Source: VRUE01 sp963762205
GTDB taxonomy: Bacteria > Actinomycetota > Thermoleophilia > Solirubrobacterales > 70-9
DNA length: 64,000 nucleotides
Assembly (NCBI GenBank): GCA_963762205.1
Contig: CAVXJZ010000006.1
Location: 310,001-374,000 of the forward strand
Direction: 5' to 3'
Each line of letters starts with the position of its first letter. Positions within the stretch are counted from its first letter, which is position 1. This document shows, piece after piece, positions 52,439-61,051 of this stretch. Below the pieces are notes generated by a model that worked only from the letters and a program-made list of their open reading frames with translations, was not told where the DNA came from and did no database searches. The position numbers and the translations under genes are program-made.

Positions 52439-54111
52439 TGGAAGGGGTATCCGGGAGGCGGGGGATCGCGGGCACGCTCGCCTCGACGTTCGGGGCACTC
52501 GCCGTCGACTTCGGCAACCGTGACCTCGGGCTGCTCGGCATCGCCCGGGTGGGGATCTCCTACGCCAGCTGGTGCCTGGCGATGGCGCTCGGCGTCTACG
52601 GCTTCGAGGTGGGCGGCGCCGTCGCGGTCGGAGTGGTCGCGCTCGTGCGCCTGATGCCCGGCGCGCTGGCCTCCCCCTTCGCCGGCCTGCTCGGCGATCG
52701 CTTTCCGCGCCGCGACGTCCTGATCGGCAGCGGCATGGCGGTCACCGTCGTGCTCGCCGGAACCGGCGCCGCCGCGGCCCTCGACAGCCCGGCGGCCGTG
52801 GTCGCGATCCTCGCCGGCGTCTTCACCGTCGCGGTCAGCGGCTACGTGCCTGCCGAGTCGGCGCTGCTGCCCGCGCTTGCGCGCAGCCCGCAGGAGCTCT
52901 CCGCGGCCAACGTCACCCACAGCGCGATGGACAACGTCGGCTTCCTCCTGGCGGCGCTGACGACCGGCGTGCTGCTCGCCGTCTCCGACCCCGCCGCCGT
53001 CTTCGCCGTGGGCGCCGCGGTCGCCTTCCTGACCACGATCGGGCTGGCGGCGATCGAGCGCGACGAGCGGCCGAGCTACGTCGCCGAAGCCGAGCTCTCC
53101 AGCCTGCTGCGCCAGTCGGCGCTCGGCTTCCGCACCCTGACCGAGCACGCCGGGCTGCGCCTGGTCGGAGCACTGCTGGTCGTCGTCGTCTTCTTCGAGG
53201 GCACGGCCGAGGTCCTGGTCGTGATCCTGGCGCTCGACCTGCTCCACCTGGGGCACGGCAGCGTCGGCTATCTGAACGCGGCCTGGGGGATCGGAGCGCT
53301 GCTCGGCGGCGCCACCCTCTCCCTGCTGCTCGACCGCGGGCGCCTGGCGGCGGCCCTGGCGGGCGGCGGCGCCGTCGTCGCCCTGGCCACCGCCCTGCCG
53401 GCGGTCTGGGTGGTCGGCTTCGCCGCCTACGCCGGGTGGCTCGCGATCGGCCTCGGCTACACGGTCGTCGAGGTCGCCGCCAAGACCCTGCTGCAGCGCC
53501 TCGGGTCCGACGAGACCCTGGGCCGCGTGATCGGCTCGCTCGAGTCCGCGCGCCTGACCGCGATGGCGCTCGGCTCGATCAGCGCCTCGGTCATCTTCGA
53601 GCTGCTTGGGGTTCGCGGGGCGCTGCTCGCGCTGGCGGCGCTGCTGCCGATCTTCGTCGGCCTCTTCTGGAGCCGCCTGCGGGGCTTCGAGATCGGCGCG
53701 CCCGTCGCCGAGGAGCAGTTCCAGCTCCTGCGCGGCAACTCGATCTTCTCGCCCCTGCCGGTGGCGACGCTCGAGCGGATCAGCCACGACCTCGTTCCAG
53801 TCCAGGTCTCCGCGGACCACGAGGTGATCACCCAGGGCGACCCCGGCGACCGCTTCTACCTGATCGAGGAGGGGCAGGTCGAGGTGCACGAAAACGGCGA
53901 GTTCCGCCGCAACGAGGGGCCCGGCGAAAGCTTCGGCGAGATCGCCCTGCTGCGCGACGTCCCCCGCACCGCCACCGTGCGGACGACGCGGGCGACGACG
54001 CTCCTGGCGCTGGAGCGCGACCAGTTCATCACCGCGGTCACCGGCCACCAGCGCAGCCGCCAGGTGGCCCACACGGTCGTCGACGACCGCTGGAGCCCCG
54101 AGCGGTCGTGA
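52438..54111 (+). CDS. MFS transporter fused to a cyclic nucleotide-binding domain
   Basis: This 557-residue protein has an MFS_3-type transporter (about residues 1-415; VVALVRLMPGALASPFAGLL, GDRFPRRDVLIGSG) followed by a cNMP-binding domain (about 430-545; ISHDLVPVQVSADHEVITQG, FYLIEEGQVEVHENGEF). The phosphate-binding cassette GESFGEIALLRDVPRTATV keeps Glu501 and Arg510, the residues that hold cAMP. Its ATG overlaps the stop of the cyclase gene. The obvious reading is that cyclic nucleotide from the cyclase gates or tunes transport. The transported compound is unknown. Confidence 0.9.
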   Translation: MEGVSGRRGIAGTLASTFGALAVDFGNRDLGLLGIARVGISYASWCLAMALGVYGFEVGGAVAVGVVALVRLMPGALASPFAGLLGDRFPRRDVLIGSGMAVTVVLAGTGAAAALDSPAAVVAILAGVFTVAVSGYVPAESALLPALARSPQELSAANVTHSAMDNVGFLLAALTTGVLLAVSDPAAVFAVGAAVAFLTTIGLAAIERDERPSYVAEAELSSLLRQSALGFRTLTEHAGLRLVGALLVVVVFFEGTAEVLVVILALDLLHLGHGSVGYLNAAWGIGALLGGATLSLLLDRGRLAAALAGGGAVVALATALPAVWVVGFAAYAGWLAIGLGYTVVEVAAKTLLQRLGSDETLGRVIGSLESARLTAMALGSISASVIFELLGVRGALLALAALLPIFVGLFWSRLRGFEIGAPVAEEQFQLLRGNSIFSPLPVATLERISHDLVPVQVSADHEVITQGDPGDRFYLIEEGQVEVHENGEFRRNEGPGESFGEIALLRDVPRTATVRTTRATTLLALERDQFITAVTGHQRSRQVAHTVVDDRWSPERS

Positions 54112-54130
54112 GCGGCCGCCGCCGTCCTCC

Positions 54131-54523
54131 CTATTCCCGGTCGACCACTTCGACGGTGCCGTGCATCGTCGGGTGGATTTCGCAGAAGTAGGTGTACGTG
54201 CCCGGGTCCTTGAAGGTCTCCGACCTGACCTTGCCCTCCTCGATCGTGCCGGTGTCGAAGCTGCCGTCGTCGGCGGTGGCCGTGTGCGGCGCGGAGTCCA
54301 TGTTCTTCCAGATCACCTTGCCGCCGGTCTGCACTCGGACGGGCTCGGGGTCGTATGCGAAGTCGACGATCTCGACCGTGGCCGCGCGTTCCAGGCTCGC
54401 GTCGGGGGCGGCCGCGACGGATTCGGCCCCCGCGGTCGTCTCCTCTCCACCCCCATCGCCACAGGCGGCGAGCGCCAGCGCGAGAAGGCTGAGGACCGGG
54501 ATCAGGAGAGCCTTGTTCTTCAT
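54131..54523 (-). CDS. Lipoprotein cupredoxin
   Basis: This 130-residue protein has a lipobox (LLALALAACGDG) and a short acidic linker, then a blue-copper domain with His in MDSAPHTATADD and Cys, His and Met in YFCEIHPTMHG. It should be anchored on the outer membrane face and carry electrons. ATG 54523 is chosen because it gives a normal KNKALLIP signal start and lies 6 bases after TACCGT. It is convergent with the MFS-cNMP gene and divergent from the phosphatase gene. Confidence 0.85.
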   Translation of the reverse strand: MKNKALLIPVLSLLALALAACGDGGGEETTAGAESVAAAPDASLERAATVEIVDFAYDPEPVRVQTGGKVIWKNMDSAPHTATADDGSFDTGTIEEGKVRSETFKDPGTYTYFCEIHPTMHGTVEVVDRE

Positions 54524-54529
54524 CGGACC

Positions 54530-54535
54530 ACGGTA
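54530..54535 (-). promoter_or_regulatory. -10-like TACCGT for the lipoprotein cupredoxin
   Basis: TACCGT ends 6 bases before ATG 54523, without a ribosome binding site. Confidence 0.35.
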
Positions 54536-54569
54536 CCCAGTCGCCGCATCCTGCAACCTGGGACCCCGG

Positions 54570-54575
54570 TAGGCT
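54570..54575 (+). promoter_or_regulatory. -10-like TAGGCT for the SpoIIE-type phosphatase
   Basis: TAGGCT ends 6 bases before CTG 54582, the same spacing as at 17607 and 18732. This points to a leaderless mRNA with a CTG start. Confidence 0.35.
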
Positions 54576-54581
54576 CGCCCT

Positions 54582-55622
54582 CTGGAGGCCTCATCTACAG
54601 TTCGTTTCGCCTGGTGCTGCCTGGTCGCACTGGCCGTCTTCGTCCTCTGGATGGCCGTCGCCCGCAGCGCCCAGGTCGGCGTCTCGTTCTTCTACGGGGT
54701 CCCGGTGGCGCTCGCCACCTGGTGGCTCGGCTGGAGGACCGGAATGGCTTTCGCGATCGGCTGCATCGCCCTCTTCGCGATCGGCTCCGCGATCCACCCG
54801 ATCACCCATTTCGGTGCCTCGCTGCTGGTCCGCGCCGCGGTCCTGGTCGCGGTCGTCGGGGCCGTCGGCGTGGTCAGGGCAAGGGTCCTGCGCCTCGAGG
54901 ACTCGGCCGAGGAGCTCGAGGCGATCCGCATGGCGCTGACCCCGCCGGCCATGCCGGTCCAGGCCGGCGTCGACGTGGCCGCCGCCTTCATTCCCTCGGA
55001 GCTGGGCGTCTCCGGTGACTTCTACCTGCTCACCAACAGCCCGGACAGCTCGACCATCGCCGTGGTCGGCGACGTCGTCGGCCACGGCCCGAAGGCTGCG
55101 CGCCTGGCGACCTTCATCCGCGCGCGGCTGGCAACCTTCGCCGCCAACAGCAGCGACCCGAGTGAAATCCTCGACCTCGCCAACGAGGCCCTGCTCGAGC
55201 GGCCCGGACGGGGCGAGGAGCTGGTCAGCGCCGTCTGCCTTCGCTTCCACGCTCCGACGCAGAGCCTTTCCTGGGCGATCGCCGGCCACCCGCCGCCGCT
55301 GGGATTGCCGGGCCTCGATTCGCTGAGCTCGCCGGGGCCGACCATGCTGCTCGGCGTCGACACCGGCGTCTCCCTGGCGAGTGCCGAGGGACGTCTCGAC
55401 ACGGACTCCGGCGTGCTCGTCTACACCGACGGCGCCACCGACGTGGAGGTGGGCAAGGGCGCGATGCTCGGCCTCGAGGGTCTGCGGGGCGTGGTCGAGC
55501 CGGTCGCCCACCTGTCCGCCGAGCCCCTCGTCGGCGAGGTCGAATCGACACTCCTCGACAGGGCGCACGGCTCGATCCGCGACGACATCTGCGTGCTCGT
55601 GCTCCGCCCCACCGGGGGCTGA
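54582..55622 (+). CDS. Membrane PP2C/SpoIIE-type serine phosphatase
   Basis: The protein has three to four N-terminal membrane helices and a C-terminal PPM/SpoIIE phosphatase domain: VDVAAAFIPSELGVSGDFYL, VVGDVVGHGPKAA, LVYTDGATDVEVG and IRDDICVLVLR supply the metal-binding Asp and Gly residues. Such enzymes usually dephosphorylate anti-sigma antagonists (STAS proteins). The first formal start, ATG 54651, would cut the first helix (CCLVALAVFVLWMAVARS) in half, and no ATG, GTG or TTG exists upstream in frame. I therefore propose CTG 54582 (346 residues). No STAS or RsbW partner is adjacent. Confidence 0.75.
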   Translation: MEASSTVRFAWCCLVALAVFVLWMAVARSAQVGVSFFYGVPVALATWWLGWRTGMAFAIGCIALFAIGSAIHPITHFGASLLVRAAVLVAVVGAVGVVRARVLRLEDSAEELEAIRMALTPPAMPVQAGVDVAAAFIPSELGVSGDFYLLTNSPDSSTIAVVGDVVGHGPKAARLATFIRARLATFAANSSDPSEILDLANEALLERPGRGEELVSAVCLRFHAPTQSLSWAIAGHPPPLGLPGLDSLSSPGPTMLLGVDTGVSLASAEGRLDTDSGVLVYTDGATDVEVGKGAMLGLEGLRGVVEPVAHLSAEPLVGEVESTLLDRAHGSIRDDICVLVLRPTGG

Positions 55623-55698
55623 TGTCGCCGCGAGCCGTTTGGCGCGACGGCGATCGTGGGTAGCGACTGCTCGATGACCTCGGAGAGCGGATGAGCCG

Positions 55699-56523
55699 AT
55701 GCGGTCGGCGCTGAAGCGCGCGCTCGAGCAGTTCAGGGCGGACGGCCTAGCCGACCGGGCGGCGGCGCTCACCTATTACGGGCTGCTCTCGCTGTTCCCG
55801 GCGCTGATCGCGCTGGTCTCGATCATCGGGCTCGTCGGAAACCCGGAGACCACGACCGAGAAGGTGCTCGAGGTGATTGAAGAAATCGGCCCCGACTCGG
55901 CGACCGACACCTTCTCGGGCCCGGTCGAATCGATCGCCTCGCACCGCGGCGCTGCGGGCCTCGCCTTCGTCGCCGGCCTGGCGGTCGCCGTCTGGTCGGC
56001 CTCCGGGTACATCGGCGCCTTCGGACGCGCCTCCGAAGTCGTCTACGGGAAAAGGGACAGGCGCCCCTTCTGGAAGCAACGCCCGCAGCAGCTGGCGATC
56101 ACGCTGGCGATGCTGGTCCTCGCCGCGCTGCTGACCGTGGGGCTCGTCCTCAGCGGGCCCGTGGTGGATGCGATCGCCGGCCCGATCGGGGTCGGCTCGA
56201 CCGCGGTCGGGCTATGGGACCTGCTCAAGCTGCCGGCGATGGCGGCGATCTTCATCGCCATGGTCGGGCTCCTCTACTCGACCTCGCTGGAGCCGAGCCT
56301 ACGTGGCATCCGCTGGTTCTCGCCGGGCAGCATGGTGGCGGTCGCGACCTGGGGGCTTGCCTCGGCGGCCTTCGCCCTCTACCTCGGCAACTTCGGCTCC
56401 TACGACCAGACCTACGGCACGCTCGGCGGCGTCGTCGCGCTCCTGGTCTGGCTCTGGATCACGAACCTCGCGATCCTTTTCGGCCACGTCCTCAACGCAG
56501 CGCTCGGGCGCGGCGACGGCTGA
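55699..56523 (+). CDS. YihY/virulence factor BrkB family membrane protein
   Basis: This 274-residue protein has six hydrophobic segments and the family motifs LADRAAALTYYGLLSLFPAL, SASGYIGAFGRASEVVYGKR, and RWFSPGSMVAVATWGLASAA with YGTLGGVVALLVWLWITNLA. The family was once called RNase BN but lacks nuclease features; its role is unclear, possibly in lipid transport or envelope assembly. The 76-base gap before it shows no clear promoter; GAGCGGATGAGCCG precedes ATG 55699. It ends close to the convergent carboxyltransferase gene. Confidence 0.88.
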   Translation: MRSALKRALEQFRADGLADRAAALTYYGLLSLFPALIALVSIIGLVGNPETTTEKVLEVIEEIGPDSATDTFSGPVESIASHRGAAGLAFVAGLAVAVWSASGYIGAFGRASEVVYGKRDRRPFWKQRPQQLAITLAMLVLAALLTVGLVLSGPVVDAIAGPIGVGSTAVGLWDLLKLPAMAAIFIAMVGLLYSTSLEPSLRGIRWFSPGSMVAVATWGLASAAFALYLGNFGSYDQTYGTLGGVVALLVWLWITNLAILFGHVLNAALGRGDG

Positions 56524-56531
56524 TGCCCGAC

Positions 56532-58115
56532 CTACCAGGCATCGACGAAGCGGCGGCCGGGGGCGCGATCGGGTGAGAGCGACGCGGCCCGCAGGGTCGA
56601 GGCGATCAGCGATCGCGTCTCGGCCGGGTCGATCACATCGTCGAGCTCGAACAGCGCCGCGGCGTTGAGCGCCCTCGCGTTCTCCTCCGCTGCCGCGGTC
56701 AGGTCGCGCACCCGCTGCTCGCGCTGCTCGTCGTCGGCGATCGCCTCGAGCTCCTTGCGCAGCGCCAGCCTCACCGCGCCCTCCAGGCCCATCGGCCCGA
56801 GGTGCGCAGTAGGCCAGGCGAGGGTGAGCAGCGGCTCGTGCAGGCTGCCGCCGACCATCGCCTGCGCGCCCAGGCCGTAGCCGCGGCGCAGGACGACCGC
56901 GATCAGCGGCACCCGCAGCGCGGCGCCGGCGACGAGCATCCGGGAGGCATGGCGGACGAGCCCGGTCGCCTCGGCGTCCGGCCCGACCATCATCCCCGGG
57001 GTGTCGACGAGCGAGACGATCGGCAGGCCGAATGCGTCGCAGAGCTGCATGAACCGCGCCGCCTTGTCGCCGGCGTCGCTGGTGATCGCGCCCGCCGTGT
57101 GCCGGGTGTCGTTGGCGATCAGGCCGAGCGGCCGCCCCTCGATCCGGCCCAGGGCCGTGACCATCTCGGGCGCGAAGCGCTCGCGCAGGAAGGTGACCGA
57201 ACCCTCGTCGCAGAGGGTCTCGACGATCGGCGCCACGGGGTAGGCGCGGCGCTGCCGCTCCGGCACGAGGTCGCGGAGGCGGTCCTGGTCCGGCGCCGGG
57301 CCGGCGGGGGTCGCCCCCTGGAAGTAGCCGAGCAGCCTCCTGGTCATCTCCGTGGCCTCTCGCTCGTCGACGACGACGACGTCGACGACACCGTTGCGCG
57401 ACTGCATCTCGAGCGGACCGATCTCGTCGGCGTCGACCCGGCCCAGGCCGCCGCCCTCGATCATCGCCGGCCCGCCCATCCCCAGCGACACGTTCTCGGT
57501 GGCGACGATCAGGTCGGAGCAGCCGGCGAGGACGGCGTTGCCGGCGAAGCAGCGGCCGGCGACGATCGCGATCCTCGGCACCAGCCCGGAGAGCCTCGCC
57601 CAAAGGGCGAAGGCGCGTGCGTCGAGCGCCGAGACGACCGGGTAGTCGGTGTCCCCCGGGCGCCCTCCCCCGCCCTCCGCGAAGAGGACGGCGGGCAGCC
57701 GCATCCGCTCGATCAGCTCGAAGAGGCGGTCCTTCTTGCGGTGCCCAAGCGCCCCCTGGGTGCCGGCCAGGACCGTGTAGTCGTAGGAGAGGACGGCGCA
57801 GGCCGCCCGCTCGCCGAAGAGCTCGCCGTTGACGCTCGCGGTGCCGCCGATCAGACCGTCGGCCGGCGTCCTCGCGATCAGGTCCTCGACCTCGCGGCGA
57901 CCGCGTTGGGCCGCTATCGCCAGACGGCCGTACTCGACGAAGGAGCCGGCGTCGACGAGGTCGTCGAGGTTCTCGCGGGCGGTGCGGCCGCCGGCGGCGT
58001 GGCGGCGTGCCACGGCCTCGGGGCGGGCGGAGTCCTCTGTGAGTGCCCGGCGGCGCAGGACCTCGGCCAGGTCCCGGCGCTCCCCGCCCCGCCCCTCCTC
58101 GTCCTCCGCCGCCAT
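56532..58115 (-). CDS. Acyl-CoA carboxylase carboxyltransferase subunit
   Basis: This 527-residue protein is a biotin-dependent carboxyltransferase (AccD/PccB/MccB type). It has AGGRTARENLDDLVDAGSF, YDYTVLAGTQGALGHRKKDR, the oxyanion-hole GRCFAGNAVLAGCSDLIV, and SLVDTPGMMVGPDAEATGLV with GGSLHEPLLTLAWPTA. It moves CO2 from biotin to an acyl-CoA such as propionyl- or methylcrotonyl-CoA. No biotin carboxylase gene is adjacent, so its partner is encoded elsewhere. ATG 58115 lies 6 bases after TATGGT; the in-frame start at 58154 would overlap the divergent crotonase promoter. Confidence 0.88.
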   Translation of the reverse strand: MAAEDEEGRGGERRDLAEVLRRRALTEDSARPEAVARRHAAGGRTARENLDDLVDAGSFVEYGRLAIAAQRGRREVEDLIARTPADGLIGGTASVNGELFGERAACAVLSYDYTVLAGTQGALGHRKKDRLFELIERMRLPAVLFAEGGGGRPGDTDYPVVSALDARAFALWARLSGLVPRIAIVAGRCFAGNAVLAGCSDLIVATENVSLGMGGPAMIEGGGLGRVDADEIGPLEMQSRNGVVDVVVVDEREATEMTRRLLGYFQGATPAGPAPDQDRLRDLVPERQRRAYPVAPIVETLCDEGSVTFLRERFAPEMVTALGRIEGRPLGLIANDTRHTAGAITSDAGDKAARFMQLCDAFGLPIVSLVDTPGMMVGPDAEATGLVRHASRMLVAGAALRVPLIAVVLRRGYGLGAQAMVGGSLHEPLLTLAWPTAHLGPMGLEGAVRLALRKELEAIADDEQREQRVRDLTAAAEENARALNAAALFELDDVIDPAETRSLIASTLRAASLSPDRAPGRRFVDAW

Positions 58116-58121
58116 GCGCAA

Positions 58122-58127
58122 ACCATA
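58122..58127 (-). promoter_or_regulatory. -10-like TATGGT for the carboxyltransferase gene
   Basis: TATGGT ends 6 bases before ATG 58115 with no ribosome binding site, while the divergent crotonase gene has a classical one. Confidence 0.4.
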
Positions 58128-58163
58128 TGTTTCGCGGGACGGATGGCGGACCAAGGAGGAGGC

Positions 58164-58859
58164 ATGGCGGATCTGGCGGCCTACGAGATCGACGAGGGGG
58201 TCGCGACGATCACCCTCGACGACGGCAAGGTCAACGCGTTCTCGGTCGAGATGCTGAAGTCGGTGCTCGCGGCACTGGACCGCGCCGAGCGCGACCGGGC
58301 GGTGGTCGTCCTCACCGGCCGCGAGCAGTACTTCTCGGCCGGATTCGACCTCAAGGTCTTCTCGGAGCGGCCCGACGAGATCGTCGAGATGCTGACGCTC
58401 GGCGGGCGCCTTTCAGAGCGCCTGCTCGGCTTCCCGACCCCGGTGCTCGTCGCCTGCAACGGGCACGCGATCGCGGCCGGGACCTTCCCGGCCCTGGCCG
58501 CCGACCTGCGGATCGGCGTCGAAGGCCCCTACAAGCTCGGCCTCAACGAGGTGCGGATCGGGCTCACCGTGCCGCTCTACGTGGTCGAGCTCGCCCGCCA
58601 GCGCCTCACGCCCCGCGACTTCAATCGCGCGCTGCTGACGGCGGAGATGTACTCCCCCGAAGAGGCCGTCGCCGCCGGCCTGCTCGACCGGGTCGTCCCC
58701 ACCGCGGAGCTGCGCGCGACGAGCCTGGAGGCTGCGAAGGAGCTGGCCGGGCTGAACATGGAGGCTCACGCGGCGACCAAGAAGCGCGTCCGCGGCGGCT
58801 CGCTGGAAGCCCTGCGCAGGGCGATCGACACCGAGCTGGCCGAACAGCAGGCCGGCTAG
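58164..58859 (+). CDS. Crotonase/enoyl-CoA hydratase family protein
   Basis: This 231-residue protein is a short crotonase. It has VATITLDDGKVNAFSVEML, the oxyanion segments EQYFSAGFDLKVF and GHAIAAGTFPALAADLRIG, and NEVRIGLTVPLYVVELAR. The catalytic Glu positions of enoyl-CoA hydratase are not clearly present, so isomerase or another activity is possible. The ribosome binding site AAGGAGGA 4 bases before ATG 58164 decides the start over ATG 58143. It is divergent from the carboxyltransferase. Confidence 0.82.
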   Translation: MADLAAYEIDEGVATITLDDGKVNAFSVEMLKSVLAALDRAERDRAVVVLTGREQYFSAGFDLKVFSERPDEIVEMLTLGGRLSERLLGFPTPVLVACNGHAIAAGTFPALAADLRIGVEGPYKLGLNEVRIGLTVPLYVVELARQRLTPRDFNRALLTAEMYSPEEAVAAGLLDRVVPTAELRATSLEAAKELAGLNMEAHAATKKRVRGGSLEALRRAIDTELAEQQAG

Positions 58860-58878
58860 GCGTAGCTGCGGCACCGTT

Positions 58879-58913
58879 GGCGACTTTCCGACCGTATGGG
58901 GCGGAAAGTCGCC
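58879..58913. repeat. Dispersed palindromic repeat, copy 3
   Basis: GGCGACTTTCC (58879-58889) and GGAAAGTCGCC (58903-58913) are perfect 11-base arms around GACCGTATGGGGC. It lies 20 bases after the crotonase stop and before the end of the convergent DUF2855 gene. As in copy 1, the centre holds ATGGGxCGGAAAGTCGCC, which would encode MGRKVA, but no DUF559 gene follows. The remaining ~90 bases to 59006 show no gene. Confidence 0.8.
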
Positions 58914-59006
58914 GGCGCAATTCGTCACGCGGTCGGCGGAGCGAGCACGGAATCGCCGCGAGCCGGGCGGCCCCGCCGGCGATCGCCGGGGTGTGGGACC
59001 AACCTT

Positions 59007-60077
59007 CTAGGGAAGCGTAAGGACGTGGGCCTTTGCGGGGTCGACGCGTCCCTCCAGCACATCCAGCCAGGCATCACGCACGGCGTCGAAGCCCTCGCCC
59101 GGGATCGTCTCGAGCCAGCCGCCGATCCACTCGCAGAACGGGTGCCAGGCCTCGGCGACCCGCGACTCGAGGCCGGCACGGCCCCAGTCCTCGGCGCGCT
59201 TCGTGACGCGGTCGGGCGCGAAGAAGAACGCCGGCGCCGGCCCGGGCAGCTCGCCGGCGCCCGCTCCCATCTCCTCCCAGTGGGTGGCCCCGACCGCCAT
59301 GCTGTGGATCAACTCGTCGCCGAGGTGGGTGTGGACGGCCAGCCGCACGTCGCCATCGCCGGACACGTCGACGTAGGTAGCCGGCTGCCGGTCGAGCGAG
59401 TCGATCGCGTCGTAGGGGACGGTGCGGTCGTAGATCCCCAGCCCCTCGACGAAGGGGGCGCCGGCCGCCGAGGTGAGCCCGACCACCTCGACGTCCTCGC
59501 GCTGGGCCAGCAGGTAGGCGGCCGCTATCGAGGTCTTGCTGGAAGCGCTCGAGACGATCACCGGACCGCGTGTCGCCAGGCCCTCGTCGTCGAGCTGGTC
59601 GTCGATCAGGAACGAGGTGAAGAAGAGCGGCCGCAGGAGCATCTGGATAGCCTCGGTCTCGGGCCGGTAGAAGCGATCCTGGCCGCTCGCCAGGTAGCGG
59701 TGGTAGGCGGAGGGCAGGGCGGCTTTGTGCGGCGAGCCGTCGACGAATCCCGAGCCGTCGGCGTCGGCCGGCGCCACGACCAGGTGCGATGACGGGGGCA
59801 GGTAACCGTAGAGGCGGGTGCCCGGCTCGACCCCCTCGGCCTCGCTGCGCTCGACCTCGGCGAACCCCCAGGTGGGCACCCGGCCCCAGCCGTCCTTCGC
59901 GGGGAAGAAGTCCCAGTAGGACATCGCCTCGCCGAAGACGGCGTAGGTGACGTTGTTGGACGTCATGCCGAAGCTGTCGACTCGGAGCAGCGCCTGGCCG
60001 GACTCGAGGTCGGGAACGTCCGACTCGGCCACTCTGCACTCACGGAAGTCATCGCGCTTCACCAGGAAATCGGTCAT
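59007..60077 (-). CDS. DUF2855 family protein (MDR-like)
   Basis: This 356-residue protein matches DUF2855, a distant relative of medium-chain alcohol dehydrogenases: ALLRVDSFGMTSNNVTYAVF and GWGRVPTWGFAEVE form the GroES-like part, and VIVSSASSKTSIAAAYLLAQ stands where the cofactor-binding Rossmann motif would be. No zinc ligands are visible. An enoyl- or quinone-reductase-like role is likely but untested. ATG 60077 starts the conserved N-terminus. Confidence 0.8.
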   Translation of the reverse strand: MTDFLVKRDDFRECRVAESDVPDLESGQALLRVDSFGMTSNNVTYAVFGEAMSYWDFFPAKDGWGRVPTWGFAEVERSEAEGVEPGTRLYGYLPPSSHLVVAPADADGSGFVDGSPHKAALPSAYHRYLASGQDRFYRPETEAIQMLLRPLFFTSFLIDDQLDDEGLATRGPVIVSSASSKTSIAAAYLLAQREDVEVVGLTSAAGAPFVEGLGIYDRTVPYDAIDSLDRQPATYVDVSGDGDVRLAVHTHLGDELIHSMAVGATHWEEMGAGAGELPGPAPAFFFAPDRVTKRAEDWGRAGLESRVAEAWHPFCEWIGGWLETIPGEGFDAVRDAWLDVLEGRVDPAKAHVLTLP

Positions 60078-60136
60078 CGGCGTCGCCGATACTCGCCGAG
60101 CCGGGGCCGGGTGTCAACGATCGGCGGGGGCGTGCG

Positions 60137-60142
60137 TAGGAT
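60137..60142 (+). promoter_or_regulatory. -10-like TAGGAT for the hypothetical gene at 60149
   Basis: TAGGAT ends 6 bases before GTG 60149. GTCAAC lies 18 bases upstream as a weak -35. Confidence 0.4.
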
Positions 60143-60148
60143 CGGGGT

Positions 60149-61051
60149 GTGACGGGCTGGCCGCCGATAGCCGAGCCGGAGCTGCTGCAGCGATGGGCGA
60201 TGGGGAACGGCGAATTCGTCGAGCACCTGCGGGAGCTCGTGGCCGGGCTGCCGGCTCGCCGCTACGAGCCCGAGGCGCTGGCCAGAGCGGTCGGCTACCC
60301 GTGGGGGCGCCCCGACGGCTCCTACCGGCTCGCCGGCGGCGAGGTCGAGCCGCTCGCGGAGATGAGCCCGACCGTGCGCGACGACGCGATCGGCGAGTAC
60401 TCCGCCGGATCCGACGGCCGGCAGCCGCTGCTCGCGATCGGCTCGAACGGCGCCCCGGCCGTGCTCGAGCGCAAGTTCGCCCACCTCGGGGAGGAGAGCG
60501 ACCGCGCGGCGCTCGTCCTCACCGGGCGCCTGCACGACTTCGACGTCGGCTTCGCGGCGCAGCCCGCCCTCTACGGCTCGCTGCCGGCGACCCTCTTCCC
60601 CAGTCCGGGGACGGCGGCCTGGGTGAGCATGCTCTGGGTCACGCCCGCCCAGTTCACCCAGCTGGCCTGGTCCGAGCTCAGCTACCGGCTCGGACGGCTC
60701 GAGACCCGCTTCGAGGTCGACGAGGGAGGGGTCGCCTTCGACGAGGTGCTCGTCTTCGTCTCCCGCTTCGGCGCCTTCTGCCCCGCGGGCCGGCCGGCCG
60801 CCCTCGCCGCCGTGCCCGCGAACGGGCGCAGCGCGCCGGCGCTGACCCAGGAGCAGGCGCTGGACGCTGCCGCCGCCCTCGCCCTCGGCCCGGACGCGAG
60901 GGCGGAGTCGCTCGTCCGCGCCGTCTACGAGGACCTCGGCGGCCTGGCACCGCGGATCGTCGAGACGATCCACGGGCCGGCCCTGCAGTTCTCCTCCGAG
61001 CGCTGGACCCCGTTCGACCCGAGTCGGGCCCCCGGGCCGTCCAGGGGGTAG
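60149..61051 (+). CDS. Hypothetical protein, GGCT-like YGSN-type motif possible
   Basis: I do not recognise a firm family for these 300 residues. The segment LLAIGSNGAPAVLERKF recalls the start of gamma-glutamylcyclotransferase-like folds, and GSLPATLFPSPGTAAWVSML with WVTPAQFTQLAWSELSY resembles the later strands of such proteins, but the order and a catalytic Glu are uncertain. There is no signal peptide or membrane helix. Its stop TAG is part of the TAGGCT box of the next gene, so the two genes sit back to back. Confidence 0.7.
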   Translation: MTGWPPIAEPELLQRWAMGNGEFVEHLRELVAGLPARRYEPEALARAVGYPWGRPDGSYRLAGGEVEPLAEMSPTVRDDAIGEYSAGSDGRQPLLAIGSNGAPAVLERKFAHLGEESDRAALVLTGRLHDFDVGFAAQPALYGSLPATLFPSPGTAAWVSMLWVTPAQFTQLAWSELSYRLGRLETRFEVDEGGVAFDEVLVFVSRFGAFCPAGRPAALAAVPANGRSAPALTQEQALDAAAALALGPDARAESLVRAVYEDLGGLAPRIVETIHGPALQFSSERWTPFDPSRAPGPSRG

